Positions 23,155 to 32,278 are shown, numbered from the stretch's first letter. The stretch: 43,481 nucleotides of DNA from Bradyrhizobium sp. YR681 (GCF_000282615.1 NZ_AKIY01000262.1:1-43481), one strand, 5' to 3'. A program made the numbers and translations. Notes: a model not told the origin generated them from the letters alone.

Positions 23155-23163
23155 TCGGACGGC

Positions 23164-23847
23164 CTATTGCTTCTGCAACAGCTTCAGCCGGCAGCGTAGC
23201 GCCTCGCGGATATGCGCCCTCGCAAGTTGCTCCGCCTTGTCGCCGTCGCGCGCGGCGATGGCGTCGATGATGGTCTGATGCTCGCCGTGGCTGGTCGTGG
23301 GGCGTCCCGTCACTGTGAAAGTCGTTGGCCCGAGCAGGGCGATCCAGTCCTGCAATTCCCGGGACGCGTTGTCGAGATAGCGGTTGCGCGCGGCGCGGCA
23401 GATCGCCTCGTGGAAGGCGCGGTTGAGCCGGGCCATCTCTGCGGCGTCGGTCTCGGACGCTTCGACGAAGGTCTGTTCGATATCCCTGATGGCATCGAGC
23501 TCGGTCGCCGAGGCATGCTCGGCGGCGAGACGCGCGGCGGCCCCCTCCATGATCTCGCGCATGGCGTAGAGCTCGAGCACCTCCGATATGTCGAGGTTGC
23601 GCACGATCAGGCCGCGGCCGCCGGCGGGCTCGACGAAGCCGCGCGCCGCGAGGCGGCCGAAGGCTTCGCGAACCGGTGTGCGGCTGACCTTGAGCCGCTG
23701 CGCGACCTCTTCCTCGCGCAGGCGGTCGCCGGCGCGGTAGCTGCCGGCCTGGAGCGACTCGCAAAGCGAGCGGAACACGGCTTCGCCCAGTGCGACACCG
23801 GCACCGCGCGCGATTGATCCCCCTGCCTTTGCCGGGCGTCTGGCCAT
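23164..23847 (-). CDS. GntR family (FCD) transcriptional regulator
   Basis: A 227-residue DNA-binding protein. The winged helix spans roughly residues 25-90 (RAGDRLREEEVAQRLKVSRTPVREAF), and the all-helical FCD effector domain follows (YAMREIMEGAAARLAAEHAS, FHEAICRAARNRYLDN, HQTIIDAIAARDGDKAEQLA). The FCD histidines suggest metal-assisted binding of a carboxylate. It is divergent from tcuA with 159 bases between; a TTTGTATACAAA palindrome in that gap is a likely operator for both directions. The probable ligand is the substrate of the tcu operon, such as tricarballylate or an analogue. The start ATG is at 23847, followed by a flexible N-terminus. Confidence 0.9.
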   Translation of the reverse strand: MARRPAKAGGSIARGAGVALGEAVFRSLCESLQAGSYRAGDRLREEEVAQRLKVSRTPVREAFGRLAARGFVEPAGGRGLIVRNLDISEVLELYAMREIMEGAAARLAAEHASATELDAIRDIEQTFVEASETDAAEMARLNRAFHEAICRAARNRYLDNASRELQDWIALLGPTTFTVTGRPTTSHGEHQTIIDAIAARDGDKAEQLARAHIREALRCRLKLLQKQ

Positions 23848-23904
23848 GCATCCTCATCGGCAGCCGAACGCATCCTGCCCATGCAGAGATGCCGCTTGCA
23901 CCGG

Positions 23905-23929
23905 TTTTGTATATCTTTGTATACAAAAG
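23905..23929. promoter_or_regulatory. Predicted GntR operator between gntR and tcuA
   Basis: TTTGTATACAAA (23916-23927) is a perfect palindrome with the GTATAC centre favoured by FCD-type GntR proteins. A tandem half-site TTTTGTATAT (23905-23914) precedes it. It lies 57 bases from the regulator start and about 80 bases before tcuA, in a local AT-rich patch, suited to autoregulation and control of the tcu genes. Confidence 0.6.
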
Positions 23930-24006
23930 TGCGCAATGGCAGGCCGCATTGACCGGGACCGCCGGCGGGCGGAATATCTCTAACTTCGTCGCATCGGGCA
24001 GACGGC

Positions 24007-25398
24007 ATGAGCAGCAAATACGACGTGCTGGTGATTGGCGGCGGCAACGCGGCACTATGCGCCGCGATCTCGGCGCGCCGCGGCGGCGCCTCGGTGCTCG
24101 TGCTCGAAGGCGCGCCAAAGTTCTATCGCGGCGGCAACACGCGCCACACCCGCAACATGCGCTGCGCCCATGACGCCGCGACTGAAATCCTCACCGGCCC
24201 CTACACCGAGGAGGAGTTCTGGGAGGATCTGCTGCGCGTCACCGGCGGGCAGACCGACGAGGTGCTCGCCCGTCACATGATCCGGGAGTCCAAGGACATC
24301 CTGAACTGGATCGTGGAACAGGGCGTGCGTTGGCAGCCTTCGCTGGGCGGCACGCTGAGCCTCGGCCGCACCAACTCCTTCTTCCTCGGCGGTGGCCGGG
24401 CCATGCTGAATGCGCTGTATCTGACCGCCGAGCGGCTCGGCGTCGACGTCGAATACGATGGCGAGGTCACCGACCTCGTGATCGAGGACGGCATGTTCCT
24501 CGCCGCGCGCCTCAAGCGGCCGATCAAGGGCGAGACCGAGATTCGCGCGACGTCGCTGGTCGCCGCCGCCGGCGGGTTCGAGGCCAACATCGAATGGCTG
24601 AAGCAATATTGGGGCGAGGCCGCCGACAACTTCCTGATCCGCGGTACGCCCTATAATCGCGGCTCGATCCTGAAGATGCTGCTCGACAAGGGCGTGCAGG
24701 AGGTCGGCGATCCCACCCAGTGCCATGCGGTCGCGATCGACGCCCGCGCGCCGAAATTCGACGGCGGCATCATCACACGACATGACTCGGTGGTGTTCGG
24801 CATCGTCGTCAACAAGCATGCGCAGCGCTTCTACGACGAGGGCGAGGATATCTGGCCGAAGCGCTACGCGATCTGGGGCCGGCTGGTCGCGGCGCAGCCC
24901 GACCAGATCGCCTACATCATCTTCGATTCCACCGTCGTCACCAGCTTCATGCCGACGCTGTTCCCGCCGATCGCCGGGCAGACCGTCGCCGAGCTTGCCG
25001 GCAAGCTGGAGCTCGACCCCGCCGCGCTGGAAAAGACCATCACCGAGTTCAACGCCGCAGTGCGGCCCGGCACCTTCGACCACACCATTCTCGATGACTG
25101 CGTGACCGAGGGCATCACGCCGCCCAAGACGCATTGGGCGCGCAAAATCGAGACGCCGCCTTATCTCGCCTATCCGGTGCGGCCCGGCATCACCTTCACC
25201 TATCTCGGCACGCGCGTGACCAAGGAGGCGCGGATGCTGATGGCGGACGGCAAGCCGTCAGCCAACATGTTCGCGGCCGGCGAGATCATGGCGGGCAACG
25301 TGCTCGGCAAGGGCTATGCCGCCGGCATGGGCATGACCATCGGCAGCGTGTTCGGGCGGATCGCGGGACGGGAAGCGGCACGCCACGCCAAGAACTAG
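24007..25398 (+). CDS. tcuA: FAD-dependent tricarballylate dehydrogenase-like protein TcuA
   Basis: A 463-residue flavoprotein of the fumarate reductase/succinate dehydrogenase family. It starts YDVLVIGGGNAALCAAISA (FAD fold) and has GGNTRHTRNMRCAHD, FFLGGGRAMLNALY, AAGGFEANIEWL and the C-terminal FAD segment FAAGEIMAGNVLGKGYAAGM. In Salmonella, TcuA oxidises tricarballylate to cis-aconitate and TcuB reoxidises its flavin. The partner tcuB is two genes downstream. The genes run tcuA, hydrolase, tcuB with gaps of 25 and 4 bases. The actual substrate could be a related tricarboxylate or short dicarboxylate. No tcuC transporter gene is seen. Confidence 0.87.
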   Translation: MSSKYDVLVIGGGNAALCAAISARRGGASVLVLEGAPKFYRGGNTRHTRNMRCAHDAATEILTGPYTEEEFWEDLLRVTGGQTDEVLARHMIRESKDILNWIVEQGVRWQPSLGGTLSLGRTNSFFLGGGRAMLNALYLTAERLGVDVEYDGEVTDLVIEDGMFLAARLKRPIKGETEIRATSLVAAAGGFEANIEWLKQYWGEAADNFLIRGTPYNRGSILKMLLDKGVQEVGDPTQCHAVAIDARAPKFDGGIITRHDSVVFGIVVNKHAQRFYDEGEDIWPKRYAIWGRLVAAQPDQIAYIIFDSTVVTSFMPTLFPPIAGQTVAELAGKLELDPAALEKTITEFNAAVRPGTFDHTILDDCVTEGITPPKTHWARKIETPPYLAYPVRPGITFTYLGTRVTKEARMLMADGKPSANMFAAGEIMAGNVLGKGYAAGMGMTIGSVFGRIAGREAARHAKN

Positions 25399-25423
25399 AA
25401 TGAAGAAAAGATAGGGAGAACCC

Positions 25424-26452
25424 ATGTCACGCATTGCCATTGCTTCGATCGCGGCGCTGCTGATGGTCGGCCAGGCCCGCGCCGCCGACCCGATCACCCT
25501 GCGCGACATGGGCTCGTTCCATGTCGGCGGACGCCTTGTCGAAATCTCAGGCAAGCCGGTGAGGGAGGTCGTGTTCGCGCCCGGCGGCGTGCCGGCCAAG
25601 GTCGATCCCAACGGCACCTATCAGGTCGAGCAGATGTATGTGCAGTATTTCCTGCCGGCCAATGAGAAGGGCGCCTATCCGCTGCTGATGTGGCATGGCG
25701 GCGGACTGACCGGCGTCACCTACGAGACCACGCCTGACGGCCGCGAAGGCTGGCTGAATTATTTCCTGCGCAAGGGATGGGCGGTCTACAATTCCGACGC
25801 GGTGGAGCGCGGCCGCGCGGGCTGGGCGCAATACCCTGACATCTTCAAGGGCGAGCCGGTCTTCCTCACCACGGCCAACCCGTTCGAGCGTTTCCGTATC
25901 GGCGACGGGCCAAACTCCTACGATCCCGATCCCGCCAAGCGAAAATTGTTGCCGGGCAACCAGTTTCCCGTCGAAGGCTACGAGAATTTCGTCAAGCAGA
26001 ACGTGCCGCGCTGGACCACGACTGATGATGCGACCATCGCCGCCTATATCGCCGAGATCGATCGCGTCGGCCCTTCGGTGCTCCTGTTCCACAGCCAGGC
26101 TGGCACTTTCGGCTTCAAGGTTGCGCAGGCCCGCCCCGACAAGGTCAAGGCGCTGATCGCAATCGAGCCGGCCGGCATCGGCGATCTCGCCAAGGCGGAT
26201 GTGCTGAAGAACATCCCGACCCTCATCATCTATGGCGATTATATCGAACGGGATTCGCGCTGGCCCAAGATCCGCGCCAACGGCATCGCCTTTGCGGAGG
26301 CCATCAAGGCGGCGGGCGGCAGTGTCGACATCGTCGATCTCCCGCAGGCCGGCATCAAGGGCAATTCGCATATGGTGATGATGGACAAGAACAACCTCGA
26401 GGTCGCGGCCCTGATCCAGAAATGGCTCGAGGGCAAAGGCCTGACGAAGTAA
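25424..26452 (+). CDS. Secreted alpha/beta hydrolase (esterase-like)
   Basis: A 342-residue protein with signal peptide MSRIAIASIAALLMVGQARA. The alpha/beta hydrolase core shows the oxyanion region MWHGGGLTGVTYE (89-101), the nucleophile elbow LFHSQAGTFG with Ser224, and a C-terminal catalytic His316 in KGNSHMVMMDKN; Glu248 or Asp272 could be the acid. The strong ribosome binding site AGGGAGA supports the start. It acts in the periplasm or outside. It sits between tcuA and tcuB in a tight operon, which suggests it releases the acid used by TcuA from an ester, an inference. The substrate is unknown; similar hydrolases of this genus group are poorly characterised. Confidence 0.82.
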   Translation: MSRIAIASIAALLMVGQARAADPITLRDMGSFHVGGRLVEISGKPVREVVFAPGGVPAKVDPNGTYQVEQMYVQYFLPANEKGAYPLLMWHGGGLTGVTYETTPDGREGWLNYFLRKGWAVYNSDAVERGRAGWAQYPDIFKGEPVFLTTANPFERFRIGDGPNSYDPDPAKRKLLPGNQFPVEGYENFVKQNVPRWTTTDDATIAAYIAEIDRVGPSVLLFHSQAGTFGFKVAQARPDKVKALIAIEPAGIGDLAKADVLKNIPTLIIYGDYIERDSRWPKIRANGIAFAEAIKAAGGSVDIVDLPQAGIKGNSHMVMMDKNNLEVAALIQKWLEGKGLTK

Positions 26453-26456
26453 AGCC

Positions 26457-27563
26457 ATGCACGGAACCCAAATCCTGGACGAAGCCGACCGCCTGATGAC
26501 GGTCTGCAATTCCTGCCGCTACTGCGAGGGTCTTTGCGCGGTATTTCCCGCCATGGAGATGCGGCGCGCCTTCTCCGACGGCGACCTCAACTATCTCGCA
26601 AACCTCTGCCATTCCTGCGGCGCCTGTTACGTCGACTGCCAGTTCTCGCCGCCGCACGAGTTCAACGTCAACGTCCCCAAGACGCTGGCCGTCGCGCGTG
26701 CCGAGTCCTATGCGGCCTATGCGTGGCCGCAGGCGCTGTCGGGCGCCTTTGCACGCAACGGCCTCGTCATCAGCATCGTGGCGGCGCTCAGCATGGCGGC
26801 CTTCATCCTCGGTTTTGCGGCCCTGAACGACCGCAACGTGCTGTTCGGCGTGCACACCGGGTCCGGTGCGTTCTACAAGCTGATGCCGCACAACGCGATG
26901 GCGGCGCTGTTCAGCGCGGCTTTTCTCTATGCCATCTTCGCGCTGGTCATGAGCGTGCGCGCGTTCTGGCGCGATATCGGGACGCCGATTGGCGGCCGTG
27001 CCGATGGTGGCTCGATTGTCCAGGCGATCCGCGACGCCGGCGAGCTGCGCTATCTCCATGGCGGCGGTGTCGGCTGCTACAACGAGGACGACAAGCCGAC
27101 CGACCGCCGCAAGCTTTTCCACCATCTGACGTTCTACGGTTTCCTGCTGTGCTTTGCCGCGACGTCGGTCGCAACGCTCTATCACTACCTCTGGGGACGC
27201 GAAGCGCCGTATCCGTGGTGGGATCTGCCCGTCGTGCTCGGCACGCTCGGTGGCATCGGCCTCATCGTCGGACCAATCGGGCTGTTTGTCGCGAAGTCAC
27301 GCCGCGCGCCGGAGCTGCTCGACGAGCAACGCTACGGCATGGATGTGGGCTTCATCGCCATGCTGTTCCTGACGGGGCTCACCGGCATGCTGCTTCTGAT
27401 CCTGCGCGAGACCGCGGCGATGGGGCCGCTGCTGGCACTGCATCTCGGCGCGGTGTTCGCGCTGTTCATCACCATGCCCTACGGCAAGTTCGTGCACGGC
27501 ATCTATCGCTTCGCGGCGCTGGTGCGTTACGCGCAGGAGCGGCGTAGCGAAGCCGGCTCTTGA
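26457..27563 (+). CDS. tcuB: Tricarballylate utilization iron-sulfur membrane protein TcuB
   Basis: A 368-residue membrane protein that takes electrons from TcuA into the respiratory chain. The N-terminus holds two [4Fe-4S] ligands sets: C17, C20, C23, C27 and C51, C54, C57, C61. About six hydrophobic helices follow (LVISIVAALSMAAFILGFAAL, AMAALFSAAFLYAIFALVMS, and LTFYGFLLCFAATSVATLYHY, given here in overlapping pieces), with histidines that may bind haem. GGGVGCYNEDDKPTDRRKLF is a TcuB-type cytoplasmic loop. ATG 26457 is 4 bases after the hydrolase stop. The protein confirms that the operon is of the tcu type. Confidence 0.87.
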   Translation: MHGTQILDEADRLMTVCNSCRYCEGLCAVFPAMEMRRAFSDGDLNYLANLCHSCGACYVDCQFSPPHEFNVNVPKTLAVARAESYAAYAWPQALSGAFARNGLVISIVAALSMAAFILGFAALNDRNVLFGVHTGSGAFYKLMPHNAMAALFSAAFLYAIFALVMSVRAFWRDIGTPIGGRADGGSIVQAIRDAGELRYLHGGGVGCYNEDDKPTDRRKLFHHLTFYGFLLCFAATSVATLYHYLWGREAPYPWWDLPVVLGTLGGIGLIVGPIGLFVAKSRRAPELLDEQRYGMDVGFIAMLFLTGLTGMLLLILRETAAMGPLLALHLGAVFALFITMPYGKFVHGIYRFAALVRYAQERRSEAGS

Positions 27564-27566
27564 GAT

Positions 27567-28235
27567 TCAACCGGCGCGGAAGCGGCCTTCGCGCAGGAAG
27601 GTGATCGTCTGCTCGATCGCGATGGCGTGACGCGGGAGCCCGGTATGGGACGCCTGCACGACGACATGGCCGGTCATGCCGGCCAGCATCGTACTTTGCA
27701 CCGAGACCCGTCCGTCATTCGGCTTCGGCAGAACGAAGAGGCCGGCGACGGGATCGATGAAGCGGTTTCCGGCGATCACGCCGACGGGATAGTCCAGGGC
27801 GGGCAGGGCGTCAGGCCAGGTCGCAGTCGTGAGTTCGAGCCCGGCAGGCCCGTAAAATGCGCGGTAGAGCCGGGATCCGCTCAGGAGATCGGCGACTTCA
27901 CTGCCGCCGTTTGGCGTGCCCAGCATCACGATTCCGGCGAGCCGCGCCGGGCGATATCTGGCGATATAGGCGCGCGCCACAAGGCCGCCCATCGAATGCG
28001 CGACGAAGTACAATGGCACATCGCGTTGAGCAAAGCCTGTGACCGCCGGATGGATGTCGTCCGCGAGCGCCGCGATCGATTTGCTGCGGCTGGCATAGTC
28101 GATGTTCAGCGTCGCAAACCCGCTCGCCTTGAGTTCTCGTTCGAGCCTGGCCATGGATGCCGAGGTCCGCGCGATGCCGTGGAGCAGCACCACTCCCGGG
28201 CATCGCGCGTCGCCTGATCGAGGCGCCTCGTGCAC
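27567..28235 (-). CDS. Alpha/beta hydrolase, lipase-like
   Basis: A 222-residue cytoplasmic or periplasmic hydrolase without a signal peptide. PGVVLLHGIARTSASMARLE carries the HG oxyanion segment, FVAHSMGGLVARAY the nucleophile Ser81 in a lipase-like GxSxG variant (AHSMGG), and VVQASHTGLPRH the catalytic His. MLGTPNGGSEVADLL is typical of PGAP1/lipase-class proteins. The start is GTG, 5 bases after the stop of the phospholipid-recycling gene, so it is co-transcribed and perhaps translationally coupled with it. A lysophospholipase or acylglycerol lipase role would fit, as inference. It converges on tcuB with a 3-base gap. Confidence 0.82.
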   Translation of the reverse strand: MHEAPRSGDARCPGVVLLHGIARTSASMARLERELKASGFATLNIDYASRSKSIAALADDIHPAVTGFAQRDVPLYFVAHSMGGLVARAYIARYRPARLAGIVMLGTPNGGSEVADLLSGSRLYRAFYGPAGLELTTATWPDALPALDYPVGVIAGNRFIDPVAGLFVLPKPNDGRVSVQSTMLAGMTGHVVVQASHTGLPRHAIAIEQTITFLREGRFRAG

Positions 28236-28240
28236 CTGTC

Positions 28241-31200
28241 TTACGCTACCTCGCGCTCCGGCGCGGACGCCTGCTCGCGGGCCATCGTCGTTGCCGTGAC
28301 ATAGTCGGTCTTGCCGGTGCCGAGCAGCGGCACCTTGTCGACCACCATGATCGCCGCGGGAACGGTCAGCTCGGACGCGCCGATCGCCTTGGCCTGGCCC
28401 TGCATCGCGCTGCGCTCGGCATTCTTCTCCGTCGTCAGCAGCACGATACGCTCGCCCTTGCGCTGATCGGGGATCGACACGGCAACCGAGCCGGCCTGGG
28501 GCCAGAGCGTCGTCGCGATCGCCTCGACCGCCGACAGCGACACCATTTCGCCCGCGATCTTGGCAAAGCGCTTGGCGCGGCCCTTGATGGTGATGAAGCC
28601 TGCCGCGTCGATCGCCACGATGTCGCCGGTGTCGTGCCAGCCCTCGGGGAGCACCTCGAGCACGCCGGGATTTTCCGCGCGCAGGTAACCGAGCATCACG
28701 TTCGGTCCGCGCACCGAGAGGCGTCCGCCTTCCTCGATGCCGGGGACCGGATCGAGCTTGCTCTCCATCAGCGGCGACAGGCGGCCGACGGTGCCGGGGC
28801 GGTTGGCCATCGGCGTGTTCATCGCCAGCACCGGCGCCGTCTCGGTGACGCCATAGCCTTCGAGGATGCGGATGCCGTAGCGCTCCATGAACACCTGCCG
28901 CGTGCGGTCCTTGACGGCTTCGGCGCCGGCGATCACCAGACGCAGAGTGCGGAAGTCGTAGGCGTGGGCCGAACGTGCGTAGCCGGTGAGGAACGTGTCG
29001 GTGCCGAACAGGATGGTGGCGCCGGTCTGGTAGATCAGCTCCGGCACGATCCGGTAATGCAGCGGCGAGGGGTACATGTAGATCGGAATGCCCGCGAGCA
29101 GCGGCATCATCATTCCGCCGGTCAGCCCGAAGGAATGGAACACCGGCAGCACGTTGAACACCTTGTCATTCGCATTGGCATCGACCCGCGCCAGTGCTTG
29201 CGCCGAGTTGGCAAGGATGTTGCGATGGGACAGCACCACACCCTTGGGCGTGCCTTCCGAGCCCGACGTGAACAGCACGACGGCCGGATCGTTGGCCTGG
29301 CGGGCGACGCGCGGCGCGGTGCCGGCGAGCAGGCCCTTGATCTTGTCGGCGGTGCCGATCGAGGCGCGGACATCCTCGAGATAGACGACGCGCGCCTCAG
29401 CGGAGATCGCGGCCATCAGCTTGTCGAGCTTGCCCTTCTCGATGAAGGCTTTCGAGGTCAGCACGGTCTTGACCTGCGCGGCCTTCATGGCGGCGAGGAC
29501 ATTGACCGGGCCGGCCGAGAAGTTGAGCATCGCCGGGACACGGCCGATGTTCTGCAGTGCCATGAAGACGACGGCGACGCCTGCGGAGTTCGGCAGCAGC
29601 ACGCCGACATTCTCGCCGACGGAGGTACCGGTCTCGAGCTTGCGGCTCAGGACCTGCGCGCCAAGGATCAGCTTGCGATAGGTCAGCTGGGTGCCGAGCG
29701 CGTCCTCGACGATGACCTTGCCGGTGTCGCGGTCGCGATAGGCATGTCCGAGCGCTTCGAACAGCGTGTGATCGAGCATGGCATTCTTGACCATCGCATC
29801 GATCATCACGTCCTGGAGCGCGGCGCCAGCGGCATTGCGGCGCGCCTTGCCCTTCAGCGCCGGATCGACCGGAAGCTTGACCGGCGGCAGGATCGTGACC
29901 GTCACCCGCGGGAACCACGAACGCTTGATCTGGCTGCTGTTGAGGTAGCTCAGATGCGAACGTTGCGCGCCTTCGATGCGGACCGGCACGACGACGGCAT
30001 CGGCCTTGTCCGCGATCATCGCGGTGCCGTCATAGACCTTCATCAGCGAGCCGGAGACGGTGATGCGTCCCTCCGGGAAGATGACGACGGGCTCACCGGC
30101 GGCGACGAGCTTGATCAGGTCGCGCGCGGCCAGCGGCTTGGTCGGGTCCATGGTGTAATGCTTGACCACGCGCAGGAACGGTTTTGCCCACCAGGCCTTG
30201 GCGATACCGGTATCGACCGCGAAGCTCGCGTCGATCGGCAGCACGGCGTGCAGCAGCGGGCCGTCGATCAGGCTGACATGGTTGGGCGCGATCAGCATGC
30301 GGGTGCCCGGAGGCGGCAGGTTTTCCAGCCCGCGAATCTCGGTGCGGAAGAGGGCGCGGAACAGCAGTCCGCCGAAATCGCGCACGCCTTCCTTGCCCCA
30401 CTTGGTCAGCACGAACCACACCGCGCCGAAGCTGGCGAGGCCGAGGCCGAAGAAGATCCAGCCGACATGCAATCCGCCGGCCTGGAGCAGCGCGACGAAC
30501 AGCGAGCCGACCACCATGAAGGCGGCCTGCAACACGTTGCCGGCGGCGATGATGCGGGCGCGTTCGTTCGGGGCCGACCATGCTTGCACGGCGGCGAAGG
30601 ACGGAACGACGAACAGGCCGCCGCCGAATGCGAAGGCGACGAAGTCGGCCAGCATGCGCAGGCCTGAGAACGAGGTCGCGAAGTCGGCCGCTGCGATCTC
30701 GTGCCCCTTGGTGGTCACGGCGATGGCCCAGGCGAGATCGAGGCCGGCAAACCCCATGATGATGGCGCCGATCGGCACCAGCGCGAGGTTCGGGCGCACA
30801 TGGCTGAGGCTGGCCGCGAACAGCGAACCGATGGCGATACCGATCGCGAAGATCGCGAGGCACAGCGTCACCACGCCCTCGGTGCCGCCGACGACGTCCT
30901 TGACCAGCGCCGGCAGCAGCGACAGCACGATGGCGCCGACCAGCCAGAACCAGGAGACGATCACGGTGCCGTCCCACAGCCGGTGGTCGGCATGCAGCGT
31001 CTTCAACAGGCTCACCGTCGAGGTCCAGGGATTGGCATCGACGGGCAGATCGGGCGCGGAGGGCGTCGTCTGCGGAATGCGGGAGGCGAACGCCCAGGAC
31101 AGCAGGGCGAGCACGACCACGGCCGATGCGACCCAGCCCATATGCGCCGAGCCGGCCACGAACTGGCCGCCGGCGACGGTGCCGAGCAGGATGGCCATGA

Positions 31201-31645
31201 AGGTCGCGCCTTCGACCAGCGCGTTGCCGGTCGCGAGCTCGCCGAGCTCGAGCTGATCCGGCAACATGGAATATTTCACCGGGCCGAACAGGGCGGCGAT
31301 GATGCCGAACAGCGCAAGCGCCGTGAACAGCAGCGGCACCGAGTGCAGGAAGAAGCCGGAGGCGGCAAAGGCCGCGGCAAAGATCTCGGCGAATTTGAGC
31401 CGCCGGGCGACGACGGATTTGACGTATTTGTCGGCGAGCTGGCCGCCGAGGCCGGACAGGATGAAATAGGGGAAGATGAAAACGGCACCTGCCACCGTCA
31501 CCAGCGCATCGCCGTGGCCGGTCGCGGCGCTGTAAAGCAGGATGATGACGAGTGCGTTCTTGAGCACGTTGTCATTGAGCGCCGAGAAGAATTGCGCCCA
31601 GAATAGCGGCGCAAAGCGGCGTGACGACATCAAATCCCTGATCAT
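28241..31645 (-). CDS. Trifunctional LplT-PlsC-acyl-ACP ligase fusion (Aas-type phospholipid recycling)
   Basis: A 1134-residue fusion. Residues 1-400 are an MFS domain like the lysophospholipid flippase LplT (FFSALNDNVLKNALVI at the start). Residues 430-630 are a PlsC-type acyltransferase with NHVSLIDG (HX4D near 455) and FPEGRITVSG. Residues 660-1134 are an AMP-forming ligase with LFTSGSEGTPKGVVLSHRN near 793 and EGYGVTETAP. In E. coli, LplT and Aas are separate and together reimport and reacylate lysophosphatidylethanolamine. The open frame continues 147 codons upstream, but those residues are basic, low-complexity and lack homology; ATG 31645 with AGGA before it starts the MFS domain. The downstream lipase-like gene shares the transcript. 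Confidence 0.9.
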   Translation of the reverse strand: MIRDLMSSRRFAPLFWAQFFSALNDNVLKNALVIILLYSAATGHGDALVTVAGAVFIFPYFILSGLGGQLADKYVKSVVARRLKFAEIFAAAFAASGFFLHSVPLLFTALALFGIIAALFGPVKYSMLPDQLELGELATGNALVEGATFMAILLGTVAGGQFVAGSAHMGWVASAVVVLALLSWAFASRIPQTTPSAPDLPVDANPWTSTVSLLKTLHADHRLWDGTVIVSWFWLVGAIVLSLLPALVKDVVGGTEGVVTLCLAIFAIGIAIGSLFAASLSHVRPNLALVPIGAIIMGFAGLDLAWAIAVTTKGHEIAAADFATSFSGLRMLADFVAFAFGGGLFVVPSFAAVQAWSAPNERARIIAAGNVLQAAFMVVGSLFVALLQAGGLHVGWIFFGLGLASFGAVWFVLTKWGKEGVRDFGGLLFRALFRTEIRGLENLPPPGTRMLIAPNHVSLIDGPLLHAVLPIDASFAVDTGIAKAWWAKPFLRVVKHYTMDPTKPLAARDLIKLVAAGEPVVIFPEGRITVSGSLMKVYDGTAMIADKADAVVVPVRIEGAQRSHLSYLNSSQIKRSWFPRVTVTILPPVKLPVDPALKGKARRNAAGAALQDVMIDAMVKNAMLDHTLFEALGHAYRDRDTGKVIVEDALGTQLTYRKLILGAQVLSRKLETGTSVGENVGVLLPNSAGVAVVFMALQNIGRVPAMLNFSAGPVNVLAAMKAAQVKTVLTSKAFIEKGKLDKLMAAISAEARVVYLEDVRASIGTADKIKGLLAGTAPRVARQANDPAVVLFTSGSEGTPKGVVLSHRNILANSAQALARVDANANDKVFNVLPVFHSFGLTGGMMMPLLAGIPIYMYPSPLHYRIVPELIYQTGATILFGTDTFLTGYARSAHAYDFRTLRLVIAGAEAVKDRTRQVFMERYGIRILEGYGVTETAPVLAMNTPMANRPGTVGRLSPLMESKLDPVPGIEEGGRLSVRGPNVMLGYLRAENPGVLEVLPEGWHDTGDIVAIDAAGFITIKGRAKRFAKIAGEMVSLSAVEAIATTLWPQAGSVAVSIPDQRKGERIVLLTTEKNAERSAMQGQAKAIGASELTVPAAIMVVDKVPLLGTGKTDYVTATTMAREQASAPEREVA

Positions 31646-31995
31646 GACCAGTCCTGTTCCAGAGAGGCAGCCTGAGGTTGTTCTATTGTCGGTGAAAGCG
31701 TCACGACCGGAAGGGCATGGGCGCGCGATAGCAGGCTGCCGGCCTGCTCTGTCCCCTCGGTCCCTCCGATCCTGTTGGTCTCCAAATGGTCTCGTTAGGT
31801 TCGCAAATTTCCGGTCGCGGCGAAGTTCGGGCGGAACGGCCGCGCTTACCGGATATCGCGCCGGGCGATGAGGAAAAGCTGAACCGCGTCTCCAGGCATT
31901 GCGAAATCGGCCGCCAATGTCGGGACATGGTAATTCCTTCCTTGCAACCGGGTCTGGCATTCGAGCCGAGCGGAACGTGCCGGCTGCGGCCTGCC
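31646..31995. other. Gene-free spacer before the LplT-Aas fusion
   Basis: About 350 bases between the fusion gene and the small basic protein gene, both on the minus strand. Open frames cross it on both strands but show arginine/proline-rich translations typical of non-coding GC-rich DNA. No hairpin with T-run was found, so read-through from the small gene into the fusion is possible. It may hold a separate promoter for the fusion. Confidence 0.4.
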
Positions 31996-32256
31996 TCAGG
32001 TGAGATGGGCGAGATGCCGAAAGGGCGAGAGGCGGCGGAGAAGGCCGAAGCGGCGGCCGTTGTGACGGGCGCGGTTGGCCCGCCACATCCGGAAGGTGGC
32101 GCGGCGCTCGGTCAGCACGCCGGCAATGTCGCAGGCATTGGCGATGCGGTCGATCGGCGCCATGGCGAGCTTGAGGGCGGCCCGGCCGAGGCCGGTCACG
32201 AGGGCCGCAGCGTCATCAACGAAGGTGGTGGCGATATCAACAGCGAGGGTTTGCAT
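31996..32256 (-). CDS. Small basic hypothetical protein divergent from tetR
   Basis: An 86-residue protein of no recognised family. The N-terminal 45 residues are hydrophobic/amphipathic (LAVDIATTFVDDAAALVTGL), while the C-terminal half is strongly basic (RMWRANRARHNGRRFGLLRR). It starts at ATG 32256, preceded by CTGGAG about 10 bases away, and its 5' end faces the TetR gene. The twin TGAACAATGTTCA palindromes lie in its presumed promoter. A good ribosome binding site, normal stop and regulated position support a real gene. Function is unknown; a small membrane-associated or nucleic-acid-binding protein is possible from composition only. Confidence 0.6.
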   Translation of the reverse strand: MQTLAVDIATTFVDDAAALVTGLGRAALKLAMAPIDRIANACDIAGVLTERRATFRMWRANRARHNGRRFGLLRRLSPFRHLAHLT

Positions 32257-32278
32257 TTTGCAGGTCTCCAGGTTAAAT

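Noticed and set aside
28157..30667. 836-codon open frame on the plus strand
   Set aside because: Antisense to the LplT-Aas fusion, whose three domains are unmistakable.
31646..32086. 147-codon N-terminal extension of the LplT-Aas fusion
   Set aside because: The added residues are basic and proline-rich, lack homology, and overlap the small gene. The MFS domain begins at ATG 31645 with an AGGA site.
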